Assembly (NCBI GenBank): GCA_910588005.1
Contig: CAJUQM010000006.1
Coordinates: 11,851-75,850, forward strand
Source: an uncultured Oscillibacter sp.
GTDB taxonomy: Bacteria; Bacillota; Clostridia; Oscillospirales; Oscillospiraceae
Reading direction: 5' to 3'
DNA length: 64,000 nt
The notes below the pieces were generated by a model. That model saw nothing but the letters and a program-made list of their open reading frames with translations, was not told where the DNA came from and made no database searches. Below are positions 9,127-17,026 of this stretch, one piece after another. The position numbers and the translations under genes were made by a program. Positions within the stretch are counted from its first letter, which is position 1; the number at the start of each line of letters is the position of its first letter.

Positions 9127-10002
9127 TCACTCCCAGGCTTGCCTGCACAGCTGGATCATCACTTCCATAGGGCGGGTTAAGTATTTATTCCGGTGGTGAA
9201 GCAGACGGAAGCGCCGGGCAAACCGGATTCCCGCCACCCAAAACTGACTCACAGTGCCGGCGCTGAGGGCCGGCTGAATCAGCGGCAGCGGCAGTACCGC
9301 CACTCCAAGTCCCTCTGCCACGCCGCTGACCAGCGCTTGGGTGCTGATGCTCTGCCACAGTGGATGCGGCTCCACTCCACCGGCCTTCAGCGTGGATTCC
9401 ACCAGATCCCGGCCGGCGCTGCCCTTTTCCCGGAAGAGAAAAGGCTGGCCGCTGAGCTGTCCGGCGGATATGGACTGCCCCGCGAAGGGATGGGCCGGGT
9501 GGCAGAGAAACACCAGCTCGTCCCCGCCCAGGGGAAGATCTGCCAGTTTTTGATTGCGGCACACCCCCTCGATCATACCCAGGTCGATCTCATTTTCCAA
9601 AATAGCGCTTTCGATCGTATCGGAATTTGAGACCATGACCTCAATCCGCAGCTTTGGGTACCGCTCCTGGAGCCGCGTTACGATTCCAGGCAGCTGCACG
9701 GTGCCGATGGTGATGCTGCTGCCCAGCCGCAGGGTACCGGTTTCCTCCCAGTCCTGGGAGCGCGCCTCCATCTCGTCCAGCAGGGCCACGATATGCTGGG
9801 CGTAGGACTGCATCTGCCTGCCTGCGTCGGTGAGGAAGAGCCGCCGTCCGATCCGGTCAAACAGAGTGACGCTATAGTGCTCTTCCAGTTCCCGTATGGC
9901 CACACTGACGGTGGGCTGGGCGATGTACAGCTTTTCCGCCGCCGCGGTAGCGGACCCCTCCCGGCACACGGCTAGAAAAATCCGCAGATGGCGCAGGGTC
10001 AC
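9127..10002 (-). CDS. LysR-family transcriptional regulator
   Basis: A 291-residue LysR-type regulator. The N-terminal winged helix-turn-helix (residues 1-60) includes SATAAAEKLYIAQPTVSVAI, followed by a substrate-binding domain. It is transcribed divergently from the chromate-type transporter genes. A perfect 10-bp inverted repeat lies over its own predicted promoter, which suggests autoregulation and control of the transporter. LysR proteins of this general kind respond to small anions or metabolites; the ligand is not known. It is convergent with icd. Confidence 0.9.
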   Translation of the reverse strand: MTLRHLRIFLAVCREGSATAAAEKLYIAQPTVSVAIRELEEHYSVTLFDRIGRRLFLTDAGRQMQSYAQHIVALLDEMEARSQDWEETGTLRLGSSITIGTVQLPGIVTRLQERYPKLRIEVMVSNSDTIESAILENEIDLGMIEGVCRNQKLADLPLGGDELVFLCHPAHPFAGQSISAGQLSGQPFLFREKGSAGRDLVESTLKAGGVEPHPLWQSISTQALVSGVAEGLGVAVLPLPLIQPALSAGTVSQFWVAGIRFARRFRLLHHRNKYLTRPMEVMIQLCRQAWE

Positions 10003-10026
10003 GGCATTCCCTCCTTATATATAATT

Positions 10027-10061
10027 AAAATACTATAAATCATATTATATCATAGTATTTT
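10027..10061. promoter_or_regulatory. LysR operator candidate in the divergent promoter
   Basis: AAAATACTAT (10027-10036) is repeated inverted as ATAGTATTTT (10052-10061), a perfect 10-bp repeat with a 15-nt AT-rich spacer. It covers a minus-strand -10 TATAAT (10044-10049) whose -35 TTTGCA (10067-10072) is 17 bp away. The position fits an autoregulatory LysR site. Confidence 0.6.
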
Positions 10062-10109
10062 GAAAATGCAAATGGATGGTGTAAACTGGATGCAAAGGAT
10101 GTGAGAAGG

Positions 10110-10655
10110 ATGAAGAAGACCTGCTGGAAACTATTTTCCTCCATGCTGCTTTTAAGCGGACTTACCTTTGGAGGCGGTTTTGTCATCATTCCCCTGATGC
10201 AGCGGCGGTTTGTGCAGGAGCTGGGATGGCTGACCGAGGAGGAGATTCTGGATATGACGGCCTTTGCCCGGGCGTCCCCCGGCGCGGTGACGGTCAATGT
10301 TGCGGTACAGGTGGGCGCCCGTGTGGCGGGGGCCGCGGGGGCTGTCTGCGGTGTATTGGGCACTATCGTTCCGCCTCTGGCGGTTCTCTCCGCAATCTCG
10401 CTTTGCTATGGGGCGTTTTCCGCCAGCCCTATTGTCGCCGCGCTGTTGTACGGATTGCGGCTGGCGGTGGCCGTCGTAGCTGCGGATGCGGTGGCGGCCA
10501 TGGCGGCGGAGATTGCCCGCGGTGGGGACCGCCTGCGGCTGGCGGTGATGGGCGGCGTATGTTTGCTGGCTATGACAGCGGACATCAGTACGATCTGGCT
10601 GCTGGCGGGAGGCGCTGTTTTAGGCTGGTTTTTGGCAGGGAGGGAGGCAGTATGA
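10110..10655 (+). CDS. Chromate-transporter family protein, first half
   Basis: A 181-residue membrane protein with one CHR domain. Typical segments are SGLTFGGGFVIIPLMQRRFV and FARASPGAVTVNVAVQVG, with about five membrane helices. It is half the length of long-form ChrA; in many Firmicutes two such short proteins form a pair. The ATG at 10110 is preferred over the GTG at 10101 because AAAGGA sits 10 nt upstream of it. The substrate may be chromate, sulfate or another anion. Annotation as chromate resistance rests only on family. Confidence 0.85.
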   Translation: MKKTCWKLFSSMLLLSGLTFGGGFVIIPLMQRRFVQELGWLTEEEILDMTAFARASPGAVTVNVAVQVGARVAGAAGAVCGVLGTIVPPLAVLSAISLCYGAFSASPIVAALLYGLRLAVAVVAADAVAAMAAEIARGGDRLRLAVMGGVCLLAMTADISTIWLLAGGAVLGWFLAGREAV

Positions 10656-11209
10656 CCGCGCTGGCGTTTCACTTTCTATATATCGGACTTTTCAGCATCG
10701 GCGGAGGCCTCTCGGCGATCTCCCTGATCCAGGCGGAGATCGTGGACCGTCTGGGCTGGCTGACGGCGGAGACGCTGGTGGATCTCATGGCCATCGCGGA
10801 GATGACCCCGGGACCGATTGCGGTTAACGCCGCGTCCTTTGTGGGGATGAGCCTCTATGGGGTTCCGGGCGCGGTCACGGCGACCTGCGCCTGTATCCTC
10901 CCTGGGTGTTTCATCTCCTTTTTGATCTCGCGGGCAAACGACCGGCTGCGAAAAAATGGCCGCTGGCAATATACATTAAAAGTATTGCGGGCAGCAGTGG
11001 CCGGCGTGATTGTAAACGGCGGTCTGGTAATCGTAAAAAACGCGGTCTGTTCCGGTGAACCCGGCGCCGTCCTGGCGTCCGCGGCCTGCTTTTGCGCAGG
11101 GCTGGCCGCCTACCGGCGGTGGAAGCCCTCGCCGATGCTGTTTATGCTGATTATGGGAACAGTTTGCGGTGTGCTGCGGTTGGCGGTGCCGGTATTCTTC
11201 CCGGGTTGA
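10652..11209 (+). CDS. Chromate-transporter family protein, second half
   Basis: A 185-residue second CHR-domain protein, starting at an ATG that overlaps the preceding stop as ATGA, so translation is coupled. GLFSIGGGLSAISLIQAE and MAIAEMTPGPIAVNAASFVG are the repeated family motifs, with about five membrane helices. Together with the first half it should form a heterodimeric carrier. The frame is open upstream but has no start or homology there, so 10652 is the start. Confidence 0.85.
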   Translation: MTALAFHFLYIGLFSIGGGLSAISLIQAEIVDRLGWLTAETLVDLMAIAEMTPGPIAVNAASFVGMSLYGVPGAVTATCACILPGCFISFLISRANDRLRKNGRWQYTLKVLRAAVAGVIVNGGLVIVKNAVCSGEPGAVLASAACFCAGLAAYRRWKPSPMLFMLIMGTVCGVLRLAVPVFFPG

Positions 11210-11410
11210 CTTTGCTGCGGCGCGGATGGAAGTCCGCGCCGCGGCGGGCCTTTGGAGCGGGCGGCGGTTTGGAGGGCGGGATCACTGAAAGCTTGGGGAC
11301 CGCCGCGGCCCCGCGCGAAACTGGCTTTTGGCAGATCGCTGAGCCGTCTGACCGGAAGATGTCAAGTGAATTATTGCTGGAATATTAGAAAAATATTGTT
11401 AATTTTTTAT

Positions 11411-11449
11411 AAATCAACAATTGATTTCATGAAGTCAACGTGATATCCT
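11411..11449 (+). promoter_or_regulatory. Promoter and operator-like repeat upstream of tctC
   Basis: TTGATT (11421-11426) and TATCCT (11444-11449) are 17 bp apart. A perfect inverted repeat AAATCAA (11411-11417)/TTGATTT (11421-11427) overlaps the -35 and could be a repressor or activator site. The rest of the 11210-11498 gap shows nothing recognisable. Confidence 0.55.
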
Positions 11450-11498
11450 GTCTCCAGGTGTTCTACCTAACATGTCAGAAAGAAAGGTTGAATTGAAA

Positions 11499-12539
11499 AT
11501 GAAGAAGAAACTCCTTGCCCTGCTGCTGGCGGCATTCATGCTGCTGAGCCTGTGCGCCTGCGGAGGCGGCTCCGGCGATAATGCCGGCACCACGCCCCCT
11601 CCCGCCGCCACCAATGCAGACGATGCCAACGAGCCTGCAGAACCGGCTGCCACCGGCTGGACGCCCAGCGAACCTGTGAACATGATCGTGGCCTACAAGG
11701 CCGGCTCCGGTACCGATAACACCGCCCGCGTCCTCAGCGCCTACGCCGACAAGTTTGTGGGCCAGACCATCGTCATCGACAACCAGGAGGGCGGCTCCGG
11801 CTCCATCGGCTGGACGGCCCTGTCCCAGGCCAAGCCCGACGGCTACACCCTGGGCTTTGTGAATCTGCCCACCCTGTGCTCCAACATCGTGGAGGGCCTG
11901 GGCGATTACACCATGGAGGACTTTGTGCCCATCTGCAACCACGTCTCCGAGACCTCTGTGATCCTGGTGGCCGCCAACAGCCAGTTCAACACGCTGGAGG
12001 ACCTGGTTGCCTACGCCAAGGATCATCCCGGCGAGCTGAAGGCCTCCACCAACGGCAACAAGGCCTCCAACCACATCGCCGTCCAGCTGCTCTCCACCAC
12101 TGCCGGCTTTGAGTACACCGCCATCCCCTACGGCGGCACCGCCGACCAGCTGCTGGCTCTGCGCCAGGGCGAGGTGGACTTCTCCTCCGCCAAGCTGGCT
12201 GACTTTGCGGCGTTCACCTCCGAGGTGAAGGTCCTGGGCGTGTTCGATACCAAGCGCCTGGCTGAGTATCCCGACGTTCCCACTCTGGGTGAGGCGGGCT
12301 ACTATGACCAGTGGTACGGCTCCGCCCGTGCCATCGTGGCCCCCAAGGACACCCCCCAGGAGATCATCGACTTCTACGCCGAGGCCTTTAAGCAGACCAT
12401 GGAGGACTCCGCCTATCTGGACGCCGCCGTCAAGGCCAGCGTCACCACCGAGTACATGGACCCCGCCGCTACCGCCGCCCTGCTGGACGCGCAGTACACC
12501 TTCTGCACCGACACCGTCTCTTCCATCTGGGGCGAATAA
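11499..12539 (+). CDS. tctC: Tripartite tricarboxylate transporter substrate-binding lipoprotein
   Basis: A 346-residue exported lipoprotein of the TctC/Bug family that captures a carboxylate outside the membrane for the TctAB permease. The signal peptide ends in a lipobox LCAC, with the lipidated Cys near residue 20, followed by a low-complexity Gly/Ala/Pro linker. The mature domain has Bug-like features such as VNMIVAYKAGSGTDNTAR and SNHIAVQLL. The ATG at 11499 is chosen because AAAGG lies upstream and it gives a proper signal peptide; an in-frame ATG at 11472 lacks a site. Codon use is strongly biased to C-ending codons, suggesting high expression. A hairpin terminator directly follows. 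Confidence 0.92.
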   Translation: MKKKLLALLLAAFMLLSLCACGGGSGDNAGTTPPPAATNADDANEPAEPAATGWTPSEPVNMIVAYKAGSGTDNTARVLSAYADKFVGQTIVIDNQEGGSGSIGWTALSQAKPDGYTLGFVNLPTLCSNIVEGLGDYTMEDFVPICNHVSETSVILVAANSQFNTLEDLVAYAKDHPGELKASTNGNKASNHIAVQLLSTTAGFEYTAIPYGGTADQLLALRQGEVDFSSAKLADFAAFTSEVKVLGVFDTKRLAEYPDVPTLGEAGYYDQWYGSARAIVAPKDTPQEIIDFYAEAFKQTMEDSAYLDAAVKASVTTEYMDPAATAALLDAQYTFCTDTVSSIWGE

Positions 12540-12552
12540 TCTGAATAGAGCT

Positions 12553-12590
12553 GCGCGGGGTTTCATGCCGTGAAGCCCCGCGCTTTTTTT
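12553..12590 (+). terminator. Intra-operon terminator after tctC
   Basis: A 13-bp stem (12553-12565 with 12571-12583, one G-U pair) is followed by seven Ts. It lies between tctC and tctB and probably makes binding-protein mRNA more abundant than permease mRNA. Confidence 0.8.
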
Positions 12591-12615
12591 CCAATTACAA
12601 TGTGAGGTTTGAGAG

Positions 12616-13059
12616 ATGAAGAAAACCGATATCGGCGTTGTCGCGTTCGTCTACGCGGTCTGCGCCCTGTTTCTGGTGATGACCCTGCGCCTCCCCGCTG
12701 CCGCCCAAACCTATCCCCTGTTTATCATCATTCTGTTGGCCGCCCTGACCACACTGTATGTGGCGCAGATGCTCCGGGCGGCGAAGAAGAGCGGCGTCAC
12801 CAGCGGTCTGGAGGACTTCGAGGGCTTTTTGCCCAGGCAGTTTTTCCCCATTCTGGGTATGGTGGTGCTGTACCTGGTGGTGATGTACTTCGCCGGGTTC
12901 TATATCGCCACGCTGGTGTTTATGGTGGTCTGCCTGCTGTTTTTGAAGGTTCCCAAGTGGCAGATCCTGCTGTCCACTGCCGTGATTCTGGTGCTGGTCT
13001 ACTGCGCGTTTACCCTGTTCCTGAAGGTCAAGCTGCCTGTGGGCCTGCTGTTTAAGTAA
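12616..13059 (+). CDS. tctB: Tripartite tricarboxylate transporter small membrane subunit
   Basis: A 147-residue protein with four hydrophobic helices, the size and layout of TctB, the small integral membrane subunit. The N-terminal helix FVYAVCALFLVMTL and the final helix pair are clear. It sits between tctC and tctA in the standard order and ends 16 nt before tctA. Identification is mainly from size, topology and context, because TctB sequences are poorly conserved. Confidence 0.88.
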   Translation: MKKTDIGVVAFVYAVCALFLVMTLRLPAAAQTYPLFIIILLAALTTLYVAQMLRAAKKSGVTSGLEDFEGFLPRQFFPILGMVVLYLVVMYFAGFYIATLVFMVVCLLFLKVPKWQILLSTAVILVLVYCAFTLFLKVKLPVGLLFK

Positions 13060-13075
13060 AGGGGGAGGACGATTT

Positions 13076-14632
13076 ATGTTAGAGACGTTAGCCCTGATGG
13101 GCCAGGGCTTTGTCAATGCCCTTGTCCCCGTCAATATCCTGGCCATGGCCGCGGGTACTACTATCGGTATTGTCATCGGCTGTCTTCCTGGCCTGTCCGC
13201 CGCCATGGGCGTGGCCCTGCTGCTGCCCATGACCTTCACCATGGATGCCTCCACGGGCCTGATTATGCTGGGTGCCATCTACTGCGGCGCCATCTTCGGC
13301 GGGTCCATTTCCGCCATCTTGATCCACACCCCCGGCACCCCCGCCTCCGCTGCCACCGCCATTGAGGGCTATCAGATGACCCTCCAGGGCAAGGCCGGTA
13401 AGGCTCTTGGCACCGCCTGCATCTCCTCCTTCTTCGGCGGACTGCTGTCTTGCATCTCCCTGTACTTCTTCGCTCCGCTGCTGGCTCAGCTGGCCATGAA
13501 ATTCGGCTCCCCGGAGTATTTCTGGCTGTCCATCTTCGGCCTGACCATCATTGCGGGCGTCAGTTCCAAGTCTATGGTGAAGGGCCTCATCTCCGGCGCC
13601 CTGGGCCTGCTGCTCTCCACCATCGGCATGGACCCCATGGAGGGCGTGAAACGGTTCATGTTCGGCCAGTCCTCCCTTTATGAGGGCATCAACACCACCT
13701 GCGCCCTGATCGGCCTGTTCTCCATGAGCCAGGCGCTGATTCTGGCGGAGCAGAAGATCAAGCAGCGGGCCAGAGCCGCGAAATTCAACGATAAGATGAT
13801 GCTGACCAGAAAAGAGATGAAGCAGATCGCCCCCACCGTGGGCCGCTCCTGGATCATCGGCAACCTGATCGGCATTCTGCCCGGCGCCGGCGCCTCCATC
13901 GCCTGCTTCCTGGGCTACAACACCGCCCGCCAGTTCTCTAAGGAGAAGGAGAAGTTTGGTCACGGCAGCATTGAGGGCGTGGCCGGCTCCGAGGCCGCCA
14001 ACAACGCCGTCACCGGCGGCTCCCTGATCCCCATGCTCACCCTGGGCATCCCCGGCGAGAGCGTCACCGCCGTTCTAATGGGCGGCCTGATTATCCAGGG
14101 CCTGACCCCCGGTCCCGACCTCTTCGTGGGCGAGACGGCGAAAATGACCTATACCTTCTTTGCCGGATTCGTGCTGATCCAGTTCTTCATGCTGGGCATC
14201 GGCCTTCTTGGCTGCCGGGGCTTTGCCCAGATCTCCCGCCTGTCGGACGCCATTTTGATTCCCGCCGTCTCCGTCCTCTGCGTGGTGGGCTCCTACGCCA
14301 TCCACAAGAACTTCGTGGACGTGGTGATCATGATGATCTTCGGCGTGCTGGGCTATCTCTGCCGGAAGTTCGACCTGAACACCGCCGCCATTGTGCTGGC
14401 GCTGATTCTGGGACCCATCGGAGAAAAGGGCCTGCGCCGCTCTCTGGCCCTTTCGGGCGGCGATCCCTCCATCCTCTTCTCCACCCCGGTGTGCTGGGTG
14501 CTGATCGCTCTGTGCATCTTCGGCATTCTCTCTCCCATCATGATGAACCGGATGGAGAAGAACGCCGTGGAGAAGGCCGGCGGCGACATTCCCGAGGAGA
14601 CCGGCGACGATCCGGTCCGTACCTCGGAGTGA
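13076..14632 (+). CDS. tctA: Tripartite tricarboxylate transporter large membrane subunit
   Basis: A 518-residue permease with about twelve membrane helices. TctA signatures are present: GCLPGLSAAMGVALLLPMTF, the ISAILIHTPGTPASAAT segment, and a repeat in the second half (IGILPGAGASIACFLGY; LTLGIPGESVTAVLMGG). It would import citrate-like or other carboxylates using an ion gradient. A GGGGGAGG-like site precedes the ATG. With citrate synthase, aconitase and icd only 5 kb away, tricarboxylate uptake is plausible, but Tct systems also move many other carboxylates. Confidence 0.93.
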   Translation: MLETLALMGQGFVNALVPVNILAMAAGTTIGIVIGCLPGLSAAMGVALLLPMTFTMDASTGLIMLGAIYCGAIFGGSISAILIHTPGTPASAATAIEGYQMTLQGKAGKALGTACISSFFGGLLSCISLYFFAPLLAQLAMKFGSPEYFWLSIFGLTIIAGVSSKSMVKGLISGALGLLLSTIGMDPMEGVKRFMFGQSSLYEGINTTCALIGLFSMSQALILAEQKIKQRARAAKFNDKMMLTRKEMKQIAPTVGRSWIIGNLIGILPGAGASIACFLGYNTARQFSKEKEKFGHGSIEGVAGSEAANNAVTGGSLIPMLTLGIPGESVTAVLMGGLIIQGLTPGPDLFVGETAKMTYTFFAGFVLIQFFMLGIGLLGCRGFAQISRLSDAILIPAVSVLCVVGSYAIHKNFVDVVIMMIFGVLGYLCRKFDLNTAAIVLALILGPIGEKGLRRSLALSGGDPSILFSTPVCWVLIALCIFGILSPIMMNRMEKNAVEKAGGDIPEETGDDPVRTSE

Positions 14633-14695
14633 GCCGGAGGAAACGGGATACCGCATTCTCCACCGTTCCTCACGATTAGCATGTATTGCAAAAGC

Positions 14696-14734
14696 AAAAG
14701 AGACAGGCCGTGAAAAAACGGCCTGTCTCTTTTT
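14696..14734. terminator. Bidirectional terminator after tctA
   Basis: AAAAGAGACAGGCCG pairs perfectly with CGGCCTGTCTCTTTT around an A-rich loop and ends in a T-run. A-rich sequence at the 5' edge lets it also stop minus-strand transcripts from the polyferredoxin gene. Confidence 0.85.
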
Positions 14735-14882
14735 GATATAGTCTGTGAAAGGGCGGCTTATATCATATAGGGCTGACGGAGATGGACCCCACCCCCGAAC
14801 TCCGCGAGAGCTGCTGAGAGCGGCCGGTTCGTTTAACAGGATATAAGGCTGCGGCGGTTTCATCGAAATGCCGGACAGAGGG

Positions 14883-15803
14883 TCAATGCTTCTCCGTCTC
14901 AGGGGCGCCGGTGTCCCTTTCGCCAAATGTGAAGCCGGAGGTAATGGCTCCGGTTGGACAGACGGATTTGCACTGCCCACAGCGGATGCACTCCGGACTG
15001 GACAGGTTTTTTGTAACCTCTACCGCCATTGGGCAGGAGCGTTCACACTTTTTACAGCCGACGCATTTGCTTTGATCCAGACGCATCTGAAAAAAACTGA
15101 AACGGTTAAACAGGGAATAAAAAGCCCCCAGAGGACAGAGGTACCGGCAGAACGGACGGGGAATCCACATCGACGCCCCTAAGATCAGGGCCAGCACCAG
15201 CGTCTTCCAGCTGAACAGCATACCGGCCAGCTGCCGCAGCGCCGGGTCCGCAATCATCAGGGGAATACCGCCGCCCAAGGTTCCGGCGGGGCAGAGATAT
15301 TTGCAGAAGTAGGGCGGCGCGGCCCCTGTTTTGGTCACGGCAAAGATGGGAAGCAGGATTACCGGCACCAACAGAACGATGTATTTGAGAGACCGGGCGG
15401 GCCGGTCAATCCTCCCCGGAACATTCAGTTTGGGAACGGGGATTTTGTACAGCAAATCCTGTACCAGCCCGAAGGGACATAGAAGGCCACACACCACCCG
15501 GCCCAGGACAACGCCGAACAGCATCAGCAGACCCAGCACATAAAAAGGGAAATGGCGCTTCACACCGCCCAGTACGGCTTGGAGAGAGCCGATGGGACAG
15601 GCCCCCAGCGCACCAGGACAGGAGTAGCAGTTGAGAACGGGGACGCAGACCGCTTTTGAGCCGCCGGTAAAAATTTTCCCCCGCTGAAATCCGGCCGCAT
15701 AGCCGTTTACCAGAGCGGCGGAAACCAGCTGGACGGCTCTTTGAAAGGAGACGCGGGTTCTCGCGCCTGCGCCCTTTACCCGATTCCGATGCACTCGAGA
15801 CAT
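14883..15803 (-). CDS. Polyferredoxin-type 4Fe-4S membrane protein (NapH/CcdA-partner-like)
   Basis: A 306-residue membrane protein with four to five helices. Cys motifs of the NapH/NosR type (CGLLCPFG, CKYLCPAG, CRYLCPLG) lie between helices. Two complete ferredoxin motifs follow at the C-terminus (CVGCKKCERSCP and CIRCGQCKSVCP). It would pass electrons across or along the cytoplasmic membrane. It overlaps the 48-residue CXXC protein by 28 nt and follows the thioredoxin-like lipoprotein, so the three form one unit, probably reducing an extracytoplasmic thiol or peroxide partner. The electron donor is not visible. Confidence 0.85.
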   Translation of the reverse strand: MSRVHRNRVKGAGARTRVSFQRAVQLVSAALVNGYAAGFQRGKIFTGGSKAVCVPVLNCYSCPGALGACPIGSLQAVLGGVKRHFPFYVLGLLMLFGVVLGRVVCGLLCPFGLVQDLLYKIPVPKLNVPGRIDRPARSLKYIVLLVPVILLPIFAVTKTGAAPPYFCKYLCPAGTLGGGIPLMIADPALRQLAGMLFSWKTLVLALILGASMWIPRPFCRYLCPLGAFYSLFNRFSFFQMRLDQSKCVGCKKCERSCPMAVEVTKNLSSPECIRCGQCKSVCPTGAITSGFTFGERDTGAPETEKH

Positions 15804-15922
15804 ATTTTCACCGCCTTTTGCAGGACTTCCAGGTGCTCTTGCTTCATTAGACCGGCGGCAATCAGGACAATTGCCAACCCCAGCAGGCCGTATCTCGCCA
15901 ATAAAGCGGGCTTACTCCTCAA
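15776..15922 (-). CDS. CD1871A-family CXXC micro-protein
   Basis: A 48-residue protein with one N-terminal membrane helix (about residues 11-25) and a C-terminal tail ending CLECIGIG. That tail is the hallmark of the small clostridial CD1871A-type CXXC proteins, which sit beside thioredoxin-like lipoproteins and polyferredoxins. The proposed start is TTG at 15922, after AAAGGCGG. It overlaps the thioredoxin-like gene by 11 nt and the polyferredoxin gene by 28 nt, so all three are likely translated together. It may relay electrons through the CXXC pair. The start codon is the least certain part. Confidence 0.75.
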   Translation of the reverse strand: MRSKPALLARYGLLGLAIVLIAAGLMKQEHLEVLQKAVKICLECIGIG

Positions 15923-16532
15923 GGCTGATCTCCGCCTTTCCGCTCTCTACCAGCACCTTGTTTACCGCCGCTAAAAATGTGCCGGACAGATCCTCTTGTC
16001 CGCCGATGACGGCGTCGCCGATAAGGCTGCCTCCGGCGTCCGCAAAGATGGTGGTAGGCGTGTACATCAGATTGCCGCAGAGCGCCGCAAGATCACCGTC
16101 GCCGGAGATCAGAGTGACGCCCGTAAAGCCGGACTCCTCCAGAATGCTCTTTGCTGTTTCCTCGTTTCCCAGGCCGTCGAGGCAGACCGTTACCAGCTGC
16201 ACGTTCTCTGGAAGCGCCGCGGCAAAGGCGGCAAGGTCGGGCATCTCGATGATGCAGGGACCGCAGGTCAAAGACCAGAAGTTGATGGCCGTCACATCTT
16301 TGGCTGCGATGTCATCCTGGGTAAAGGTGCCGCCGTCCAGCGTTCCGGCGGAAAAGGATTTCAAACTGCCCAGCTCGGCGGCTGTGCCGGTGTCGCTGCC
16401 GCCGGCATTTTGGGCAGATTGGCCGGAGGGGGGTGGAGAATCTTTCTCTTGGGAGCAGCCGGAGGCCAGCACACTGACAGTGACGGCGAAAACGGCACAC
16501 AGTAACAGTGCAAAAATCTTCTTGTTTTTCAT
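15912..16532 (-). CDS. TlpA/ResA-like thioredoxin-fold lipoprotein
   Basis: A 206-residue exported lipoprotein. The signal peptide ends in lipobox LASGC (C26), then a Ser/Gly/Pro-rich linker to about residue 50. The thioredoxin fold follows, with active site FWSLTCGPC (C90, C93) and the cis-Pro segment YTPTTIF near residue 155. It should act outside the membrane as a thiol oxidoreductase, receiving electrons from the CXXC micro-protein and the polyferredoxin next to it. A minus-strand -10 TATAAT (16627-16632) and a 10-bp hairpin (16573-16596) lie upstream. Confidence 0.88.
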   Translation of the reverse strand: MKNKKIFALLLCAVFAVTVSVLASGCSQEKDSPPPSGQSAQNAGGSDTGTAAELGSLKSFSAGTLDGGTFTQDDIAAKDVTAINFWSLTCGPCIIEMPDLAAFAAALPENVQLVTVCLDGLGNEETAKSILEESGFTGVTLISGDGDLAALCGNLMYTPTTIFADAGGSLIGDAVIGGQEDLSGTFLAAVNKVLVESGKAEISLEE

Positions 16533-17026
16533 ATCAGCACCTCTTTTTTTGAATTTCCTGTAGGATAAAGCCGAAAACCGCCCCCGGGCGGTTTTCCAAC
16601 TGGGTTCAACAGGCCGCCGCCTTTATATTATACGGTTTTGTGAAAATCCGCAAGAGGGTCTTGACCGGCGGCACTGTGCTTTTAAAGTCTGGGCGGATGA
16701 TCTGGGGGGAGTTTTACCAGATTCTTTCGTTTCTTCCACAGCTAACGGGGACCATGTCTTGGGCTGTCCCGCCGGTGGAAGGGGTGGGATCTAAACCCAA
16801 TACCGATTTCCCACGGGTTTTCCGGGGCCATGTCGGGACTTGCGGCATATACTATAACGGCCGGTGGGACAGAAGGGAGCATGTGCCGCCTGCTGGCAAA
16901 GGACTGCGGCGGCGCATTTCCTCAGCTTCTTTCCATGGCCAGCTGTTTTAAATAAATACCCACAGCTTACAACCCCATCCCCATTCCGCCTAATATCCTG
17001 CGGGCGGTAGAAAAGAGGGAACGAAT
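16533..17026. other. Intergenic region between divergent redox genes
   Basis: The near 120 bp carry the minus-strand leader of the TlpA-like gene: a TATAAT -10 at 16627-16632 (-35 poor) and hairpin GAAAACCGCC/GGCGGTTTTC at 16573-16596. On plus, TTACAA (16967-16972) and TAATAT (16991-16996), 18 bp apart, may serve the hemerythrin gene. No gene was recognised between them. Confidence 0.4.

Noticed and set aside
10110..11209. A single chromate-transporter gene broken by a frameshift
   Set aside because: Each half has its own start, and the ATGA overlap and full CHR domains match the normal split form.
11475..12566. Long minus-strand frame opposite tctC
   Set aside because: Exact mirror of a well-identified lipoprotein gene with strong codon bias; frame length is a GC-rich artefact.
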